Positions 26,422 through 35,967 of a DNA stretch of 64,000 nucleotides are shown one piece after another; positions within the stretch are counted from its first letter, which is position 1; each line of letters begins with the position of its first letter. This stretch comes from Lachnospiraceae bacterium. Its GTDB lineage: Bacteria > Bacillota > Clostridia > Lachnospirales > Lachnospiraceae. The notes below the pieces were generated by a model. The model was not told where the DNA came from. It searched no databases and saw nothing but the letters and a program-made list of their open reading frames with translations. Location: NCBI GenBank assembly GCA_900753305.1, contig CAADYR010000035.1, positions 1 through 64,000 on the forward strand, in the 5' to 3' direction. The translations under genes were made by a program, and so were the position numbers.

Positions 26422-26468
26422 GTATTGTACAACATATATTTTTATTTGTATTTTCAATTTTTTATCAT

Positions 26469-26520
26469 AAAAAAACGCAGGCTATATGATATTTCCTCAT
26501 ATAACTTACGTTCTTTTTTT
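26469..26520. terminator. Terminator after the ecfT remnant
   Basis: AACG...CTATATGA pairs with TCATATA...CGTT, flanked by A7 and T7 tracts. It follows the ecfT fragment on the minus strand and could also work on the plus strand. Confidence 0.7.
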
Positions 26521-26538
26521 GCACTGATATGTGGTTTT

Positions 26539-26934
26539 TCATACTGCAAAAGGATTATAGAATCTACTGCCATTATGAAAAGTGATCATCAATGCAGTAA
26601 TTGTAAAAAGTACTGTTACGATCAGTACAATATAATCATTTCGTTTCAATGCTCTCGCAGAATACCATGTACGTTTCCTGTACTTGCCGAATCCTCTTAA
26701 TTCCATTGCATTACTTACGGTGTCAATTCTGTCCATACTGGTGAAGATCAATGGGAACAAAATAGCAGACGACTTTCTGATCCGGTCGATCAAAGATGCT
26801 TTTGAGGACATCTCAATACCTCTTGCTTCCTGTGCATGTTTGATTTTCTTATATTCATCCTGCACATCAGGAATATATCTTAATGCCAGAGCTACGGAAT
26901 AACAGATATTATAACTTATCCCTACTTTGTTTTT
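26539..26934 (-). pseudogene. ECF transporter EcfT, N-terminally deleted
   Basis: The open frame after a TAG at 26935-26937 reads GISYNICYSVALALRYIPDV, then EYKKIKHAQEARG, then LIFTSMDRIDTVSNAMELRGFG. These are the late helices and the coupling motifs (ARG and ELRGFG) of the EcfT transmembrane protein that docks the two ECF ATPases. Intact EcfT has about 260-280 residues, and only the last 131 remain. A start in this frame is not obvious. No ecfA or substrate-binding S gene is nearby. The terminator after it is retained, which fits a recent deletion of the upstream part. Confidence 0.75.
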
Positions 26935-27018
26935 CTACATTCCTATTATGTTGATATTCTCTGCTATTGTCAAGTATACACAGATACAAATCTCCTGTGC
27001 TGCAGTTTATTTTATACG

Positions 27019-27801
27019 CTAACCAAGTGCTACATCCAATACCATCATCACAGAAAAACCGACTGCGAAAAATATCGTTCCAATATTGGAGTGTTCACCC
27101 TCTGACATCTCCGGGATTAGTTCCTCTACTACTACATAAAGCATGGCTCCTGCTGCATAACTCAGGAAATAAGGCAATGCAGGCACAATAAGGCTTGCTG
27201 CCAGAATTGTAAGAACAGCACCGATCGGCTCCACAATTCCGGACAACATACCACCAAGAAAAGATTTACCCTTGTTCATTCCCCCACTTCGAAGAGGCAT
27301 GGAAATAATTGCTCCCTCCGGGAAATTCTGAATTGCAATACCAAGTGCAAGTGCCATGGCTCCCGCTGCCGTAATCTGTGCGCTTCCTGTAAGATATCCT
27401 GCATATACGACACCAACTGCCATTCCTTCCGGAATATTGTGCAAAGTCACTGCCAGTACAAGCATTGTTGTCCTTTGCAGTTTACTCTTGGGTCCCTCTG
27501 CCTTTTCACTCTTACGGTGCAGATGCGGAATTATATGATCAAGCAACAGCAGGAATAAAATACCGAACCAGAATCCAATAACAGACGGAACAAACGACAA
27601 CCGCCCCATTGCAGCGCTCTGTTCCAATGCAGGAATCAGCAGACTCCATATACTGGCTGCCACCATGACGCCTGCCGCGAATCCGGTAAGTGCTCTTTGT
27701 ACTTTATCATTAATATCTTTTTTCATAAAAAATACACATGCCGCTCCCAGTGTTGTTCCAAGGAACGGAATCATAAGCCCCATAACTACATTTATATTCA
27801 T
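27019..27801 (-). CDS. ZIP-family metal transporter (ZupT/GufA-like)
   Basis: This 260-residue membrane transporter has about eight helices. The ZIP metal-binding motifs are visible in helix 4 as HNIPEGMAVG and in helix 5 as NFPEGAIISMP, followed by GIVEPIGAVL. A short charged, His-containing loop (HLHRKSEKAEG) lies between helices 3 and 4. The family takes up zinc, iron or other divalent cations. It lies near the Zn/Cd exporter operon but is separated from it by the ecfT remnant, and it seems monocistronic. The substrate is not set by sequence. Confidence 0.9.
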   Translation of the reverse strand: MNINVVMGLMIPFLGTTLGAACVFFMKKDINDKVQRALTGFAAGVMVAASIWSLLIPALEQSAAMGRLSFVPSVIGFWFGILFLLLLDHIIPHLHRKSEKAEGPKSKLQRTTMLVLAVTLHNIPEGMAVGVVYAGYLTGSAQITAAGAMALALGIAIQNFPEGAIISMPLRSGGMNKGKSFLGGMLSGIVEPIGAVLTILAASLIVPALPYFLSYAAGAMLYVVVEELIPEMSEGEHSNIGTIFFAVGFSVMMVLDVALG

Positions 27802-27895
27802 AATATGCTCCTTTCTCCCAATATGTCACTGATCTTTTCCAACCCATTATAACATCCACCTGTATAAGATACAATCACAAGTTAGTTAAAGCTAA

Positions 27896-29582
27896 CTATT
27901 CCCGTTGTGCACAATACATATTGTAATAAAAACCTTTTCTCTCCATCAAAGTCTGATGATCACCCTGTTCAACTATCTTTCCATGGTTCACTACCAGAAT
28001 TTCATCTGCATTCTGTATTGTTGATAACCTGTGTGCGATCACAAAACATGTCTTGCCCTCCATTAATTCACGCATTGCCTGCTGTATCTGCTTCTCTGTT
28101 CTGGTATCTACATTAGAAGTTGCCTCATCAAGAATGAGCATATCGGCATCCAGAAGCATTGCTCTGGCAATCGTCAGAAGCTGCTTCTGTCCTTTTGATA
28201 TATTTGTTCCATCATCTGTAAGCACAGTATCATACCCTTTGGGCAAATGCATGATATAGAAATGGATTCTGGCTGCTTTGGCTACCTTCACTACTTCTTC
28301 CATCGTAGCGTTCTTCTTACCATATGCAATGTTCTCATAAATCGTTCCCTGGAAAAGCCATGTATCCTGAAGCACCATTGCATATTTATTTCTAAGCGAC
28401 GACCGTGTCACTTTCTGGATATCATGTCCATCCACCTGGATCATGCCAGCCTGTGCATCATAGAAACGCATCAGAAGATTGATCAATGTGGTCTTGCCTG
28501 CTCCCGTAGGGCCAACAATGGCGATCAGTTCACCTTTGTGTGCCTGCAGATTCAGATTTTTAATGATCGGATTATCCTTATAATAGCCAAAAGTTACATC
28601 TTTTAATACAACATTACCTTCTGTAGACTCTAATACAACAGCCTCCGGTACATCCGGTTTCTCCGGTAATTCATCGATCATGCCAAAGACACGTTCCGCA
28701 GCGGCAAGCGCCGACTGAAGTTCGCTCAAAATATTGGCTGCTTCATTGATCGGTCCCGAGAATTTTCGTGAGTACAGGATAAAAGAAGAAATGTTTCCGA
28801 TCGTCATCTGTCCTGCAAGATACAACAGTGCACCAAATACACTTACCATAGACAATGACAGATTGTTGATAAAATTTACAGTAGGTCCTACCACGCTGCC
28901 ATAATATTCTGCCCTGTAATATGTCTCAACTGCCTCTTCATTTCTGGCATCAAACTGTTCTATCGTGTTTTTTTCCTGATGATATGCCTTTAACGTCTTT
29001 TGCCCGGATATCATCTCCTCCACAAATCCATTTAATTCTCCCAATTTGCGGGAACGGAGCCGAAACAGAGGTCTGGTCTTACCTGTAATAATTTTTGTCA
29101 AAATAAAGGACAACGGAACTGTGAATGCAAAAATCAAAACCAGCCTTGGGGAAATCAATATCATAAGAGATCCTGCTGATAATATCTCCCGTCTGATGTG
29201 TATCAAAATATCCGACCGGAAGATCCATCAGTCTGTCAAATACATCCTTACGCATGCGATAAACGACTTTGCGGCTGATATGGATCATCAGCACCGCCAG
29301 CAGATAAGATAAAACAGAAGATGCAATATAAAAGAGCACCATCAGACCTGCATAATAAAATACGCGTTCAAACACTACTCTGCCAGCTCCCGGCTCAATT
29401 ACATCAATTGCATATCCGGACAACATTGGTCCTACTAATGACAGCAGGTTACTGACTATCGTAAGCCCCAATGCCAGACCAAGCAGAAATTTATATTGCA
29501 TCATATATTCCAGAAGGCGTAAGATCGTACCTTTTCTGTCTCTGGGTTTCTCATATTTGCCGGATTTATTCTCTGCTGCCAT
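27896..29582 (-). pseudogene. ABC exporter half-transporter, internal deletion with frameshift
   Basis: The first frame (29582 down to about 29160) encodes helices 1-3 of an exporter permease up to DIISRISYDID. A second frame then continues with LISPRLVLIFAFTVPLSFIL and a complete ATPase domain: Walker A GPTGAGKTT, Q-loop VLQDTWLFQGT, signature NISKGQKQ, Walker B LILDEATSNVD. About 35 residues and the reading frame are lost between them at 29154-29164. The ATG at 29582 has GGAGGTGAG upstream and overlaps the end of the partner gene. This was the canonical-site partner of a heterodimeric exporter. Confidence 0.85.
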
Positions 29583-31133
29583 TTATCTCACCTCCGTTTC
29601 CCAACTGTGATCGGCCAATTTCCTGATATAATTCACAGGATTCCATCAATTCCTCATGAGTTCCGTAACCAATGATGTGCCCCTGTTCCAATACCATGAT
29701 ATGATCAGCATGCCTGATGGAACTGATACGCTGTGCGATCATAATTGTAGTTGTATCCTTAAAATGCTCTCCTAATTCTTTTCTCAGTGAAGCATCCGTC
29801 TGGTAATCCAGTGCACTGGATGAATCATCCAGAATCAGAATATCCGGATGTGCCGCCAGAGCCCTTGCGATCAGTATTCTCTGTTTTTGTCCGCCGCTCA
29901 GGTTTGCTCCTCTGACATTGTCAGTTCTTCATACGGAATAGCACGAATATCCTCTCCCTCAATATAGATTGCCCCTTTGGCAGGATCATAAAACCTGAGC
30001 AAAAGCTGCGCTAAAGTACTCTTACCTGCTCCGGTAACTCCAAGAATCCCAAGTGTCTCTCCCTTTTTCAAAGAAAAAGTAATATCCTCCAGATCAGGCT
30101 CCCTTCCTTCATAAGAAAAAGTCACATGATCGAACACAATATATTCATCACTGTGTTCTAATCTGTTGCATACCTTCTCTACCATATCATCAGGCGCGTC
30201 TACCACTTCCATGATCCTGTCAGCAGAAGCAACTGCCTTGGATATAATAACGAACATCTTGGAAATATTCATCATGGCATTGAGAATAATGGTAAAATAC
30301 GTCAGAAACGCAAGAATGGTACCCACTTCACAGGTTGACTGGTTCACTCTCCATGCTCCGGCAAGTACCACCAGAACAAGTCCCAGATTCAGCAGCAGAT
30401 TCATGGCAGGATTTACAACTGCCATTGTGATCCCTGCCTTTTTCTCCTTCATAACGACTTCCTGATTCAGGGTATCATACCTCTGCTTCTCATATTGGGT
30501 CTTGGACAAAGCTTTGATCACACGGATTCCTGCTGTGTCTTCCCTGATCAGTCTCACAAAATGATCTATTGACTCCTGCAACGACGTGTACATGGGAATA
30601 CTCTGTCTGGAAGTTCTGTATGTGACCCATATAATTGCCGGCATGACCGACAGCAGTACCAGAGTCAAAACAGGGTCCAGCGTTAACGTGACCAGAATTC
30701 CTCCTATTACCAGAATCGGTGCACGCACTCCCAGCCTCTGAATTCTGCCAAGCATCTGATGTACATTATAAGTATCTGTGGTCAGCCTTGATATAAGTGA
30801 CGGCTGTGTAAATTTGTCGGTCTGTGAATTGGACAAATACATTACTTTGGCAAACAGATCATGTCGTATCTGTTCCGTAGTATCTCTGGCAATTTTGGAT
30901 GCCATTCGATTCGCCATAACATTAAAAGTCAAAGCAAGCGCAGAGCACACCAACATTGCAATTCCCCAAAGGCAAATCTGCGTCCTCTCCTGCCTTGGGA
31001 TTACTGTATCGATCATGTACGCCAGAATCCATGGCAGGCACAGATCCATGATCGTGCCGACAAATTTGATCACAAATCCTCCCACCATCCTCAGATAATA
31101 AGGTCTTAAGTAATAATTCAATACTTTTTTCAC
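29566..31133 (-). pseudogene. ABC exporter half-transporter, ATPase domain deleted in part
   Basis: The gene starts at GTG 31133, overlapping the MocR stop (GTGA), with a strong GGGGGAGG site. Its permease part and Walker A (GVTGAGKSTL) are intact up to IPYEEL. Then the frame shifts and ends at 29898. In another frame VRGANLSGGQKQRILIARAL, LILDDSSSALD and IAQRISS continue to 29566. The Q-loop and following helical part (about 50 residues) are missing at 29912-29924. The non-canonical DD after Walker B marks it as the degenerate-site subunit of the pair. Both subunits are broken, so the exporter is dead. Confidence 0.85.
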
Positions 31134-32584
31134 AGCTTTCCTCCCCCCGGCAACGGACAACTGATTCCCAGCGTCTGAGCGATCAGTCCCAGTGCCCACC
31201 TGAAGCTTTCTTCTTCAATATCAGAATAATTTACAATAATCGTATGTGCGTATTTTTCTTTATTCTGTACACAATACTCAGACAGACAGTCCAGCCTGAT
31301 ACTGTTTTGTGCTGCGATCCATTTCAATTCCGTATCGCTTAAATCTGTAGTTACCCTCATCAGGAAATGATTACCTGCACCTTTTTCCAATATTTCCACC
31401 CTTTCACAAAGCGGTGACTGCTGCAGAACTTCCAGTATTTTATCCCTTTTATTCCTGTAAAAATTCTTCATTCTGTGGATATGTCTGTCAAAATATCCCT
31501 TCCGCATGAATTTGGCAAGCGCGTATTGTTCAAAAGCAGATACCGTACAGGCATAGAAATTCATGGTACTGACATAACGATCCATCAATGCAGTAGGCAG
31601 AACCATGTAACTGATCCGGATCGAGGGCGCAATCGTCTTGGAAAAAGTATTAAAATATATGACACGATGATTCTTATCCATACTTTGAATTGATGGTATA
31701 GGACGTTTACAAAACCGGAATTCACTATCATAATCGTCCTCGATAATATATCTGCCAAGTTCTTCCTCTGCCCAATCAAGGATCTCCTGTCTCCTTCCAA
31801 CAGGCATAATGATCCCTGTTGGAAAATGATGCCCCGGCGATACATGCACTACATTGGCTCCACATTGTCTAAGGGAATCCATTCTGATCCCTTCTTCATC
31901 AATTTCCACATATCTCCATTGCAGGGCATTTGCCTGATAAATTTTTGCAAAACGATGATATCCCGGGTCCTCGATCGCGTATATGCTGTCCCTTCCTAAT
32001 AACTGAAGCAGTCTGCCATATAAGTATTCCGTTCCGGCTCCAATAATAATCTGCTCCGGTGCCACATCCATTCCTCTATATTCATAGAGATATCTGGCTA
32101 TTTCTGCCCTTAATTCATACACTCCGGCAAAAGGCACCGTATCCAGCAATACATTCTCTCTATCAGATAATACTTCACGCATGACTTTTGCCCAGGTATC
32201 ATACGGAAACTTCTCTATGGCTGCACGATTAGAAGTCAGATCCACAACAGGCAGACTCTCCTTTTCCTGTCTTCCCGCCACTTGTTCTGCATAACTTCTT
32301 ATTCTGGTTTTCGCTGTGTTTTGCATTCCTGCAGGCCGTCGCTCTGTCTCCATAACAAAGTAACCCTGTTTCTCTTTTGCCGTGATATATCCTTCAAGCA
32401 GAAGCTGTTCATATGCATTTTCCACGGTTTTTAAACTGACCTGATGCTGCTGGGCCATCTTTCTCTTGGATGGAAGTTTCGCCCCGCCTGCAAGCCTGCC
32501 ATTTATTATATCCTCTTTGATGCACTGATAAAGGTATTCGTAAATCGCCAGATTTCCTTTTTCAGACAGATCATAAGTCAACAT
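31130..32584 (-). CDS. MocR/PdxR-type GntR regulator with aminotransferase domain
   Basis: This 484-residue PLP-dependent transcription factor has a GntR winged helix at residues 10-75 (AGGAKLPSKRKMAQQHQVS) and a fold-type I aminotransferase domain at about 110-475. The PLP Lys is in FNTFSKTIAPSIRIS near residue 320, and EDDYDSEFRF carries the cofactor-contacting Asp and Tyr. Its stop overlaps the GTG start of the broken ABC exporter, so it likely controlled that operon. It is also divergent from the SDR gene. PdxR members control vitamin B6 synthesis, but other MocR proteins regulate transport or GABA use. The target is unknown here. Confidence 0.88.
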   Translation of the reverse strand: MLTYDLSEKGNLAIYEYLYQCIKEDIINGRLAGGAKLPSKRKMAQQHQVSLKTVENAYEQLLLEGYITAKEKQGYFVMETERRPAGMQNTAKTRIRSYAEQVAGRQEKESLPVVDLTSNRAAIEKFPYDTWAKVMREVLSDRENVLLDTVPFAGVYELRAEIARYLYEYRGMDVAPEQIIIGAGTEYLYGRLLQLLGRDSIYAIEDPGYHRFAKIYQANALQWRYVEIDEEGIRMDSLRQCGANVVHVSPGHHFPTGIIMPVGRRQEILDWAEEELGRYIIEDDYDSEFRFCKRPIPSIQSMDKNHRVIYFNTFSKTIAPSIRISYMVLPTALMDRYVSTMNFYACTVSAFEQYALAKFMRKGYFDRHIHRMKNFYRNKRDKILEVLQQSPLCERVEILEKGAGNHFLMRVTTDLSDTELKWIAAQNSIRLDCLSEYCVQNKEKYAHTIIVNYSDIEEESFRWALGLIAQTLGISCPLPGGGKL

Positions 32585-32706
32585 TTCAATCTGGTCTCCT
32601 CATTTTTCTTTAATTTGGTTATTTAAAAGATACCACTTTTTATTATAATGAGGTTCATAAGGAATCGCAAGGGCAAAAAAATCAGTAATAAAACGGAGGT
32701 TTAATT

Positions 32707-33495
32707 ATGGGTGTATATGCAATCACAGGCGCATCCAGTGGAATTGGCGCCAAAACAAAAGAATTACTGGAAGCAGAAGGCAATCAGGTTATCAATATTG
32801 ATCTGAAAGGTGGAGACATCTGTGTCAATCTGGCATCCGAAGAAGGCAGAAAACAGGCAATCAATGAACTTCACAGGCTATGCCCGGACGGACTTGACGG
32901 CATGATCTGCAACGCCGGAGTATCCGGTGCATGCGGTAATCTGGCATTGATCGTTTCTCTTAATTATTTCGGAACAATAGCAATTGCCAAAGGGGCATAT
33001 GATCTGCTTGAAAAAAAGCATGGTAGCTGCGTTGTCACAGCATCCAATACCATTTCACAGGGTGCAGGCAGAATGGATCTGGTCGACCTCCTCAATAATA
33101 TCGGTGATGAGAAGAAAATTCTGGAACTGGTCAATGAACTGGATTCTTCCAGTCTCAGTGTAGGTAACAGTCTCTATGTATCTACCAAATATGCACTTGC
33201 CCGCTGGGTAAGACGTGTATCAGCATCCTGGGCTGCCAATGGTGTACGTATCAACGCAATTGCTCCCGGCAATGTCAATACTGCCATGACTGCTACTATG
33301 AGCACTACTGCCAAAATGGCGCTGAACGCCCTGCCTATCCCTACCAAGTTCGGTCTGGAAACTCTGATGGACCCGGAAGAAATCGCTGAAGTCATGATCT
33401 TCCTCGTATCCCATAAGGCAAGCGGCATCAATGGCAATGTCATGTTCGTTGATGGCGGTACAGATGCTCTGCTCAATTCTGAAAAAGTATATTAA
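32707..33495 (+). CDS. SDR-family oxidoreductase (3-alpha-hydroxysteroid dehydrogenase-like)
   Basis: This 262-residue Rossmann enzyme has the N-terminal TGASSGIGAKT for NAD(P) binding, CNAGVSG, the catalytic Ser in TASNTIS and YVSTKYALAR carrying the Tyr and Lys near 160-164. The overall pattern, including IDLKGGDICVNLASEEGR, strongly resembles the 3-alpha-hydroxysteroid dehydrogenase/carbonyl reductase group of classical SDRs. Action on a bile acid or steroid is possible in a gut bacterium but unproven. It is followed 18 nt later by an NTF2-like gene and then by the subtilase prodomain. A TATAAT at 32644-32649 precedes it. Confidence 0.85.
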   Translation: MGVYAITGASSGIGAKTKELLEAEGNQVINIDLKGGDICVNLASEEGRKQAINELHRLCPDGLDGMICNAGVSGACGNLALIVSLNYFGTIAIAKGAYDLLEKKHGSCVVTASNTISQGAGRMDLVDLLNNIGDEKKILELVNELDSSSLSVGNSLYVSTKYALARWVRRVSASWAANGVRINAIAPGNVNTAMTATMSTTAKMALNALPIPTKFGLETLMDPEEIAEVMIFLVSHKASGINGNVMFVDGGTDALLNSEKVY

Positions 33496-33513
33496 ATCAA
33501 GGGGTGATCAATT

Positions 33514-33846
33514 ATGAAACCAATCGAAAAATATGTAGAAGCTATGGAAAATAAAGATTTTGCAGGTCTTGCCGACCTGTTTACAAAGGATGGTATTCTG
33601 TGTGATTACTGTTCTAACTCTTCCAATCAGAGGGAATATCATATTTATGGTAGAGAAGCAATTAATATGTTCTTCCGTAACAAATTCGGATTTCGTCAAT
33701 ATTCTATAATAGGAGCAGAAGTTGTAAATAAGGAGCAGGCTGAATTCATTGCCAACTTCGGCGGATATCATATCATGGCAATTGCAACTGTACGTGAAGT
33801 CGATAAAGATGGATTTATCAGGAGACTTACCGTACGCCCTAAGTAA
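33514..33846 (+). CDS. NTF2-like/SnoaL-fold protein
   Basis: This 110-residue protein has a cone-shaped alpha+beta barrel pattern: VEAMENKDFAGLADLFTKDG, then YGREAINMFFRNKFG, then strand pairs ending IRRLTVRPK. This is the nuclear transport factor 2/SnoaL-like fold, used by small isomerases, dehydratases and ligand-binding proteins. GGGGTGA precedes the ATG. It is encoded right after the SDR, so it may act on the same substrate. The active site residues cannot be assigned. It is an ordinary length for the fold. Confidence 0.75.
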   Translation: MKPIEKYVEAMENKDFAGLADLFTKDGILCDYCSNSSNQREYHIYGREAINMFFRNKFGFRQYSIIGAEVVNKEQAEFIANFGGYHIMAIATVREVDKDGFIRRLTVRPK

Positions 33847-33883
33847 AAGATATTGGAATACCGGGAAATGGGGGATAGAGTGT

Positions 33884-34174
33884 ATGCCAAGTCAGAAATT
33901 GGAAAATTTGTTGAATCTGGCGCTGCAAGCCTCTGCGGAAGAAAAGGAAAAGTCCCCATCCCTTGCTACGGGATACGATCCTGTAGCAAGGACATGGGAA
34001 CTTATTGTTAAATATCATGGTCAGCTTACCCGTCTGGAATCTGAAGTCATCCATGTAGAACCACTTATCAACGGATACGCTATCGTTACCATCCGTGAAG
34101 ATTTCATTGATGCCTTCACCCAACTGGATGAAGTGGAATACGTTGAGAAACCCAAACGTCTCTACTTTAGCTGA
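33884..34174 (+). pseudogene. Orphan N-terminal prodomain of an S8 subtilase
   Basis: Ninety-six residues start at an ATG with GGGGGA nearby. They read ENLLNLALQASAEE, then GYDPVARTWELIVKYHG, then NGYAIVTIRE and VEYVEKPKRLYFS before a TGA. I recognise this as the N-terminal domain of the Lachnospiraceae S8 (Csp-like) subtilases, which ends with the KPKRL-[YF]F motif just before the xxGxxASCI segment. Here the gene ends exactly at that point. The subtilase at 1889-3247 (minus strand) begins with MDYGAKEASCI, so the two parts are complementary. The gap to the NTF2 gene is 37 nt, so it is probably co-transcribed. It has no catalytic residues. Confidence 0.8.
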
Positions 34175-34182
34175 TTTCGTAC

Positions 34183-35679
34183 TTATTTATACGCAATTGC
34201 ATTCCATCTCAACTCGTTCTTGAGAGTTCTGATATCTGTATTATTATCAATTACAACAGCTTCAATACCCATTGCATCAGCCCAGTCTACCATCTGTTCT
34301 ACTGTCAGATCATAGGAGAACGCTGTATGATGTGCACCGCCAGCCAGAATCCATGCTTCTGCACCTGTTGCCAGATCAGGCTGTGGTGTCCAGAAAGCAG
34401 TTGCTACCGGCAGTTTAGGCATTGGCTTCTCTGTCTTCTTGCAATCAACTGCATTGATGATAAGGCGGAAACGATTGCCCAGATCAACCAGTGAAGTAGC
34501 TACTGCCGGACCAGTCTTGGATGTGAATACAAGTCTGGCAGGATCTTCTCTGTTACCCATGCTGAGAGGGCATACTTTAATCGAAACAGGACCGTCTGCT
34601 ATGGTCGGGCATACTTCAAGCATATGCGCTTCCAGAATACCTTCCTTACCCGGTACGAAGTTATAAGTATAATCTTCCATGAAGGAAGTACCCTTTGCAT
34701 CCTTGACATTGGCTGCCATGATCTTCATCAGACGAACCATTGCTGCTGTCTTCCAGTCACCTTCTGCACCAAAGCCATAGCCTTTCTCCATCAGTCTCTG
34801 AATAGCCAGACCCGGAAGCTGCTTCAGACCACCCAGCATACCGAAATGAGTTACGATTGCATGATAATCACGTTCTGTCAGGAATTTCTCCAGTCCAATT
34901 TCAATCGCTGCCTGTACCTCTACATGTTTTCTAAATTCTGCTGCATCTCTGCCCTCTAATAAAATCTGGTACTTGCTGTAATATTCATCTGTCAAAGCAC
35001 TGATATCTCCTGCAGATACAGCATCCACGTATTCTACCAGATCATTTACATTATAATGATCGATCTCCCAACCGAATTTGATCTGTGCTTCTACCTTATC
35101 ACCCTCGGTAACTGCCACATTGTTCATATTGTCACCAAAACGGCATACACGTATATGTGAAGACTCCATAACACCTACTGCTGTTACCATCCACTGAGCA
35201 ATCTTGGCGATCACTTCAGGATTCTGCCAATACCCTACCACGATCTTACGCTCAATACCCATTCTGCTCACAATATGTCCGTATTCACGATCTCCGTGTG
35301 CAGACTGGTTCTCATTCATAAAATCCATATCTATCGTATCGTAAGGAATCTCTTCATTGAACTGTGTGTGAAAATGCATCAATGGCTTCCTGTATTCCTG
35401 CAAACCAAGAATCCATGACTTGGCCGGTGAAAATGTATGCATCCATGTGATCACGCCCGCACATTCTGCATCTGCATTTGCTTCATTAAATGTCTTTCTG
35501 ATCACTTCATTTGTGATCAATGTCGGTTTCCATACTACTTCATAAGGCAATAACCCGGATTTATTCAGACCTTCTACAATAATTTTAGAATGTTCTGCTA
35601 CTTTCTTGAGACACTCATCCCCATATAAATCCTGTGAACCAGTTGCAAACCAGAATTTGTAATTTTTTCCTGTTTTCAT
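34183..35679 (-). CDS. araA: L-arabinose isomerase
   Basis: This 498-residue cytosolic enzyme converts L-arabinose to L-ribulose with Mn2+. The family pattern KFWFATGSQDLYG opens the protein. TWMHTFSPAKSWI, NTQFNEEIPYDTIDMDFMN-like sequence, GAEGDWKTAA and EDYTYNFVPGKE (metal Glu region) are present, and EAHMLEVCPTI follows. I use the ATG at 35679; a TTG seven codons upstream is an alternative. No araB or araD is nearby, so it stands alone. It ends 8 nt from the convergent subtilase fragment with no terminator between them. Confidence 0.95.
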   Translation of the reverse strand: MKTGKNYKFWFATGSQDLYGDECLKKVAEHSKIIVEGLNKSGLLPYEVVWKPTLITNEVIRKTFNEANADAECAGVITWMHTFSPAKSWILGLQEYRKPLMHFHTQFNEEIPYDTIDMDFMNENQSAHGDREYGHIVSRMGIERKIVVGYWQNPEVIAKIAQWMVTAVGVMESSHIRVCRFGDNMNNVAVTEGDKVEAQIKFGWEIDHYNVNDLVEYVDAVSAGDISALTDEYYSKYQILLEGRDAAEFRKHVEVQAAIEIGLEKFLTERDYHAIVTHFGMLGGLKQLPGLAIQRLMEKGYGFGAEGDWKTAAMVRLMKIMAANVKDAKGTSFMEDYTYNFVPGKEGILEAHMLEVCPTIADGPVSIKVCPLSMGNREDPARLVFTSKTGPAVATSLVDLGNRFRLIINAVDCKKTEKPMPKLPVATAFWTPQPDLATGAEAWILAGGAHHTAFSYDLTVEQMVDWADAMGIEAVVIDNNTDIRTLKNELRWNAIAYK

Positions 35680-35752
35680 ATTTTCCACATTTCTGTGCAA
35701 ATTTCCTGCACATTCCCTCCAATATTATTTATGTAACCTTTTCAATATTTTA

Positions 35753-35781
35753 ATTGTAACACAAAACAGCAGAAATTACAA
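35753..35781 (-). promoter_or_regulatory. araA: Promoter of araA
   Basis: On the minus strand TTGTAA (35781-35776), a 17-nt spacer and TACAAT (35758-35753) lie about 75 nt before the start codon. I see no clear AraR operator. Confidence 0.5.
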
Positions 35782-35915
35782 TATATTCTTTATTATCTTT
35801 TGAATCATTTTACTTTTAATTAAATTAAATTAATCTTCATCCATGATGCAGCAATAGAAACAGCAATTTCCGATGCCATAACCACTACCATTTTGTAATC
35901 CAGAAGTTTTGCAAA

Positions 35916-35943
35916 AACAAAAAAGAATCACTTTCGTGATTCT
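35916..35943 (-). terminator. Terminator of the LytTR regulator gene
   Basis: AGAATCAC and GTGATTCT (35943-35936 with 35931-35924) form a perfect 8-bp stem. On the minus strand it is followed by TTTTTTGTTTTTG. Confidence 0.85.
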
Positions 35944-35967
35944 CCTGATCTGCTTTTATCTTTACTA

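Noticed and set aside
35815..35840. Short AATTAAATTAAATTAA run upstream of araA
   Set aside because: It is simple AT-rich sequence without unit conservation, upstream of the promoter; it is not evidence of an operator.
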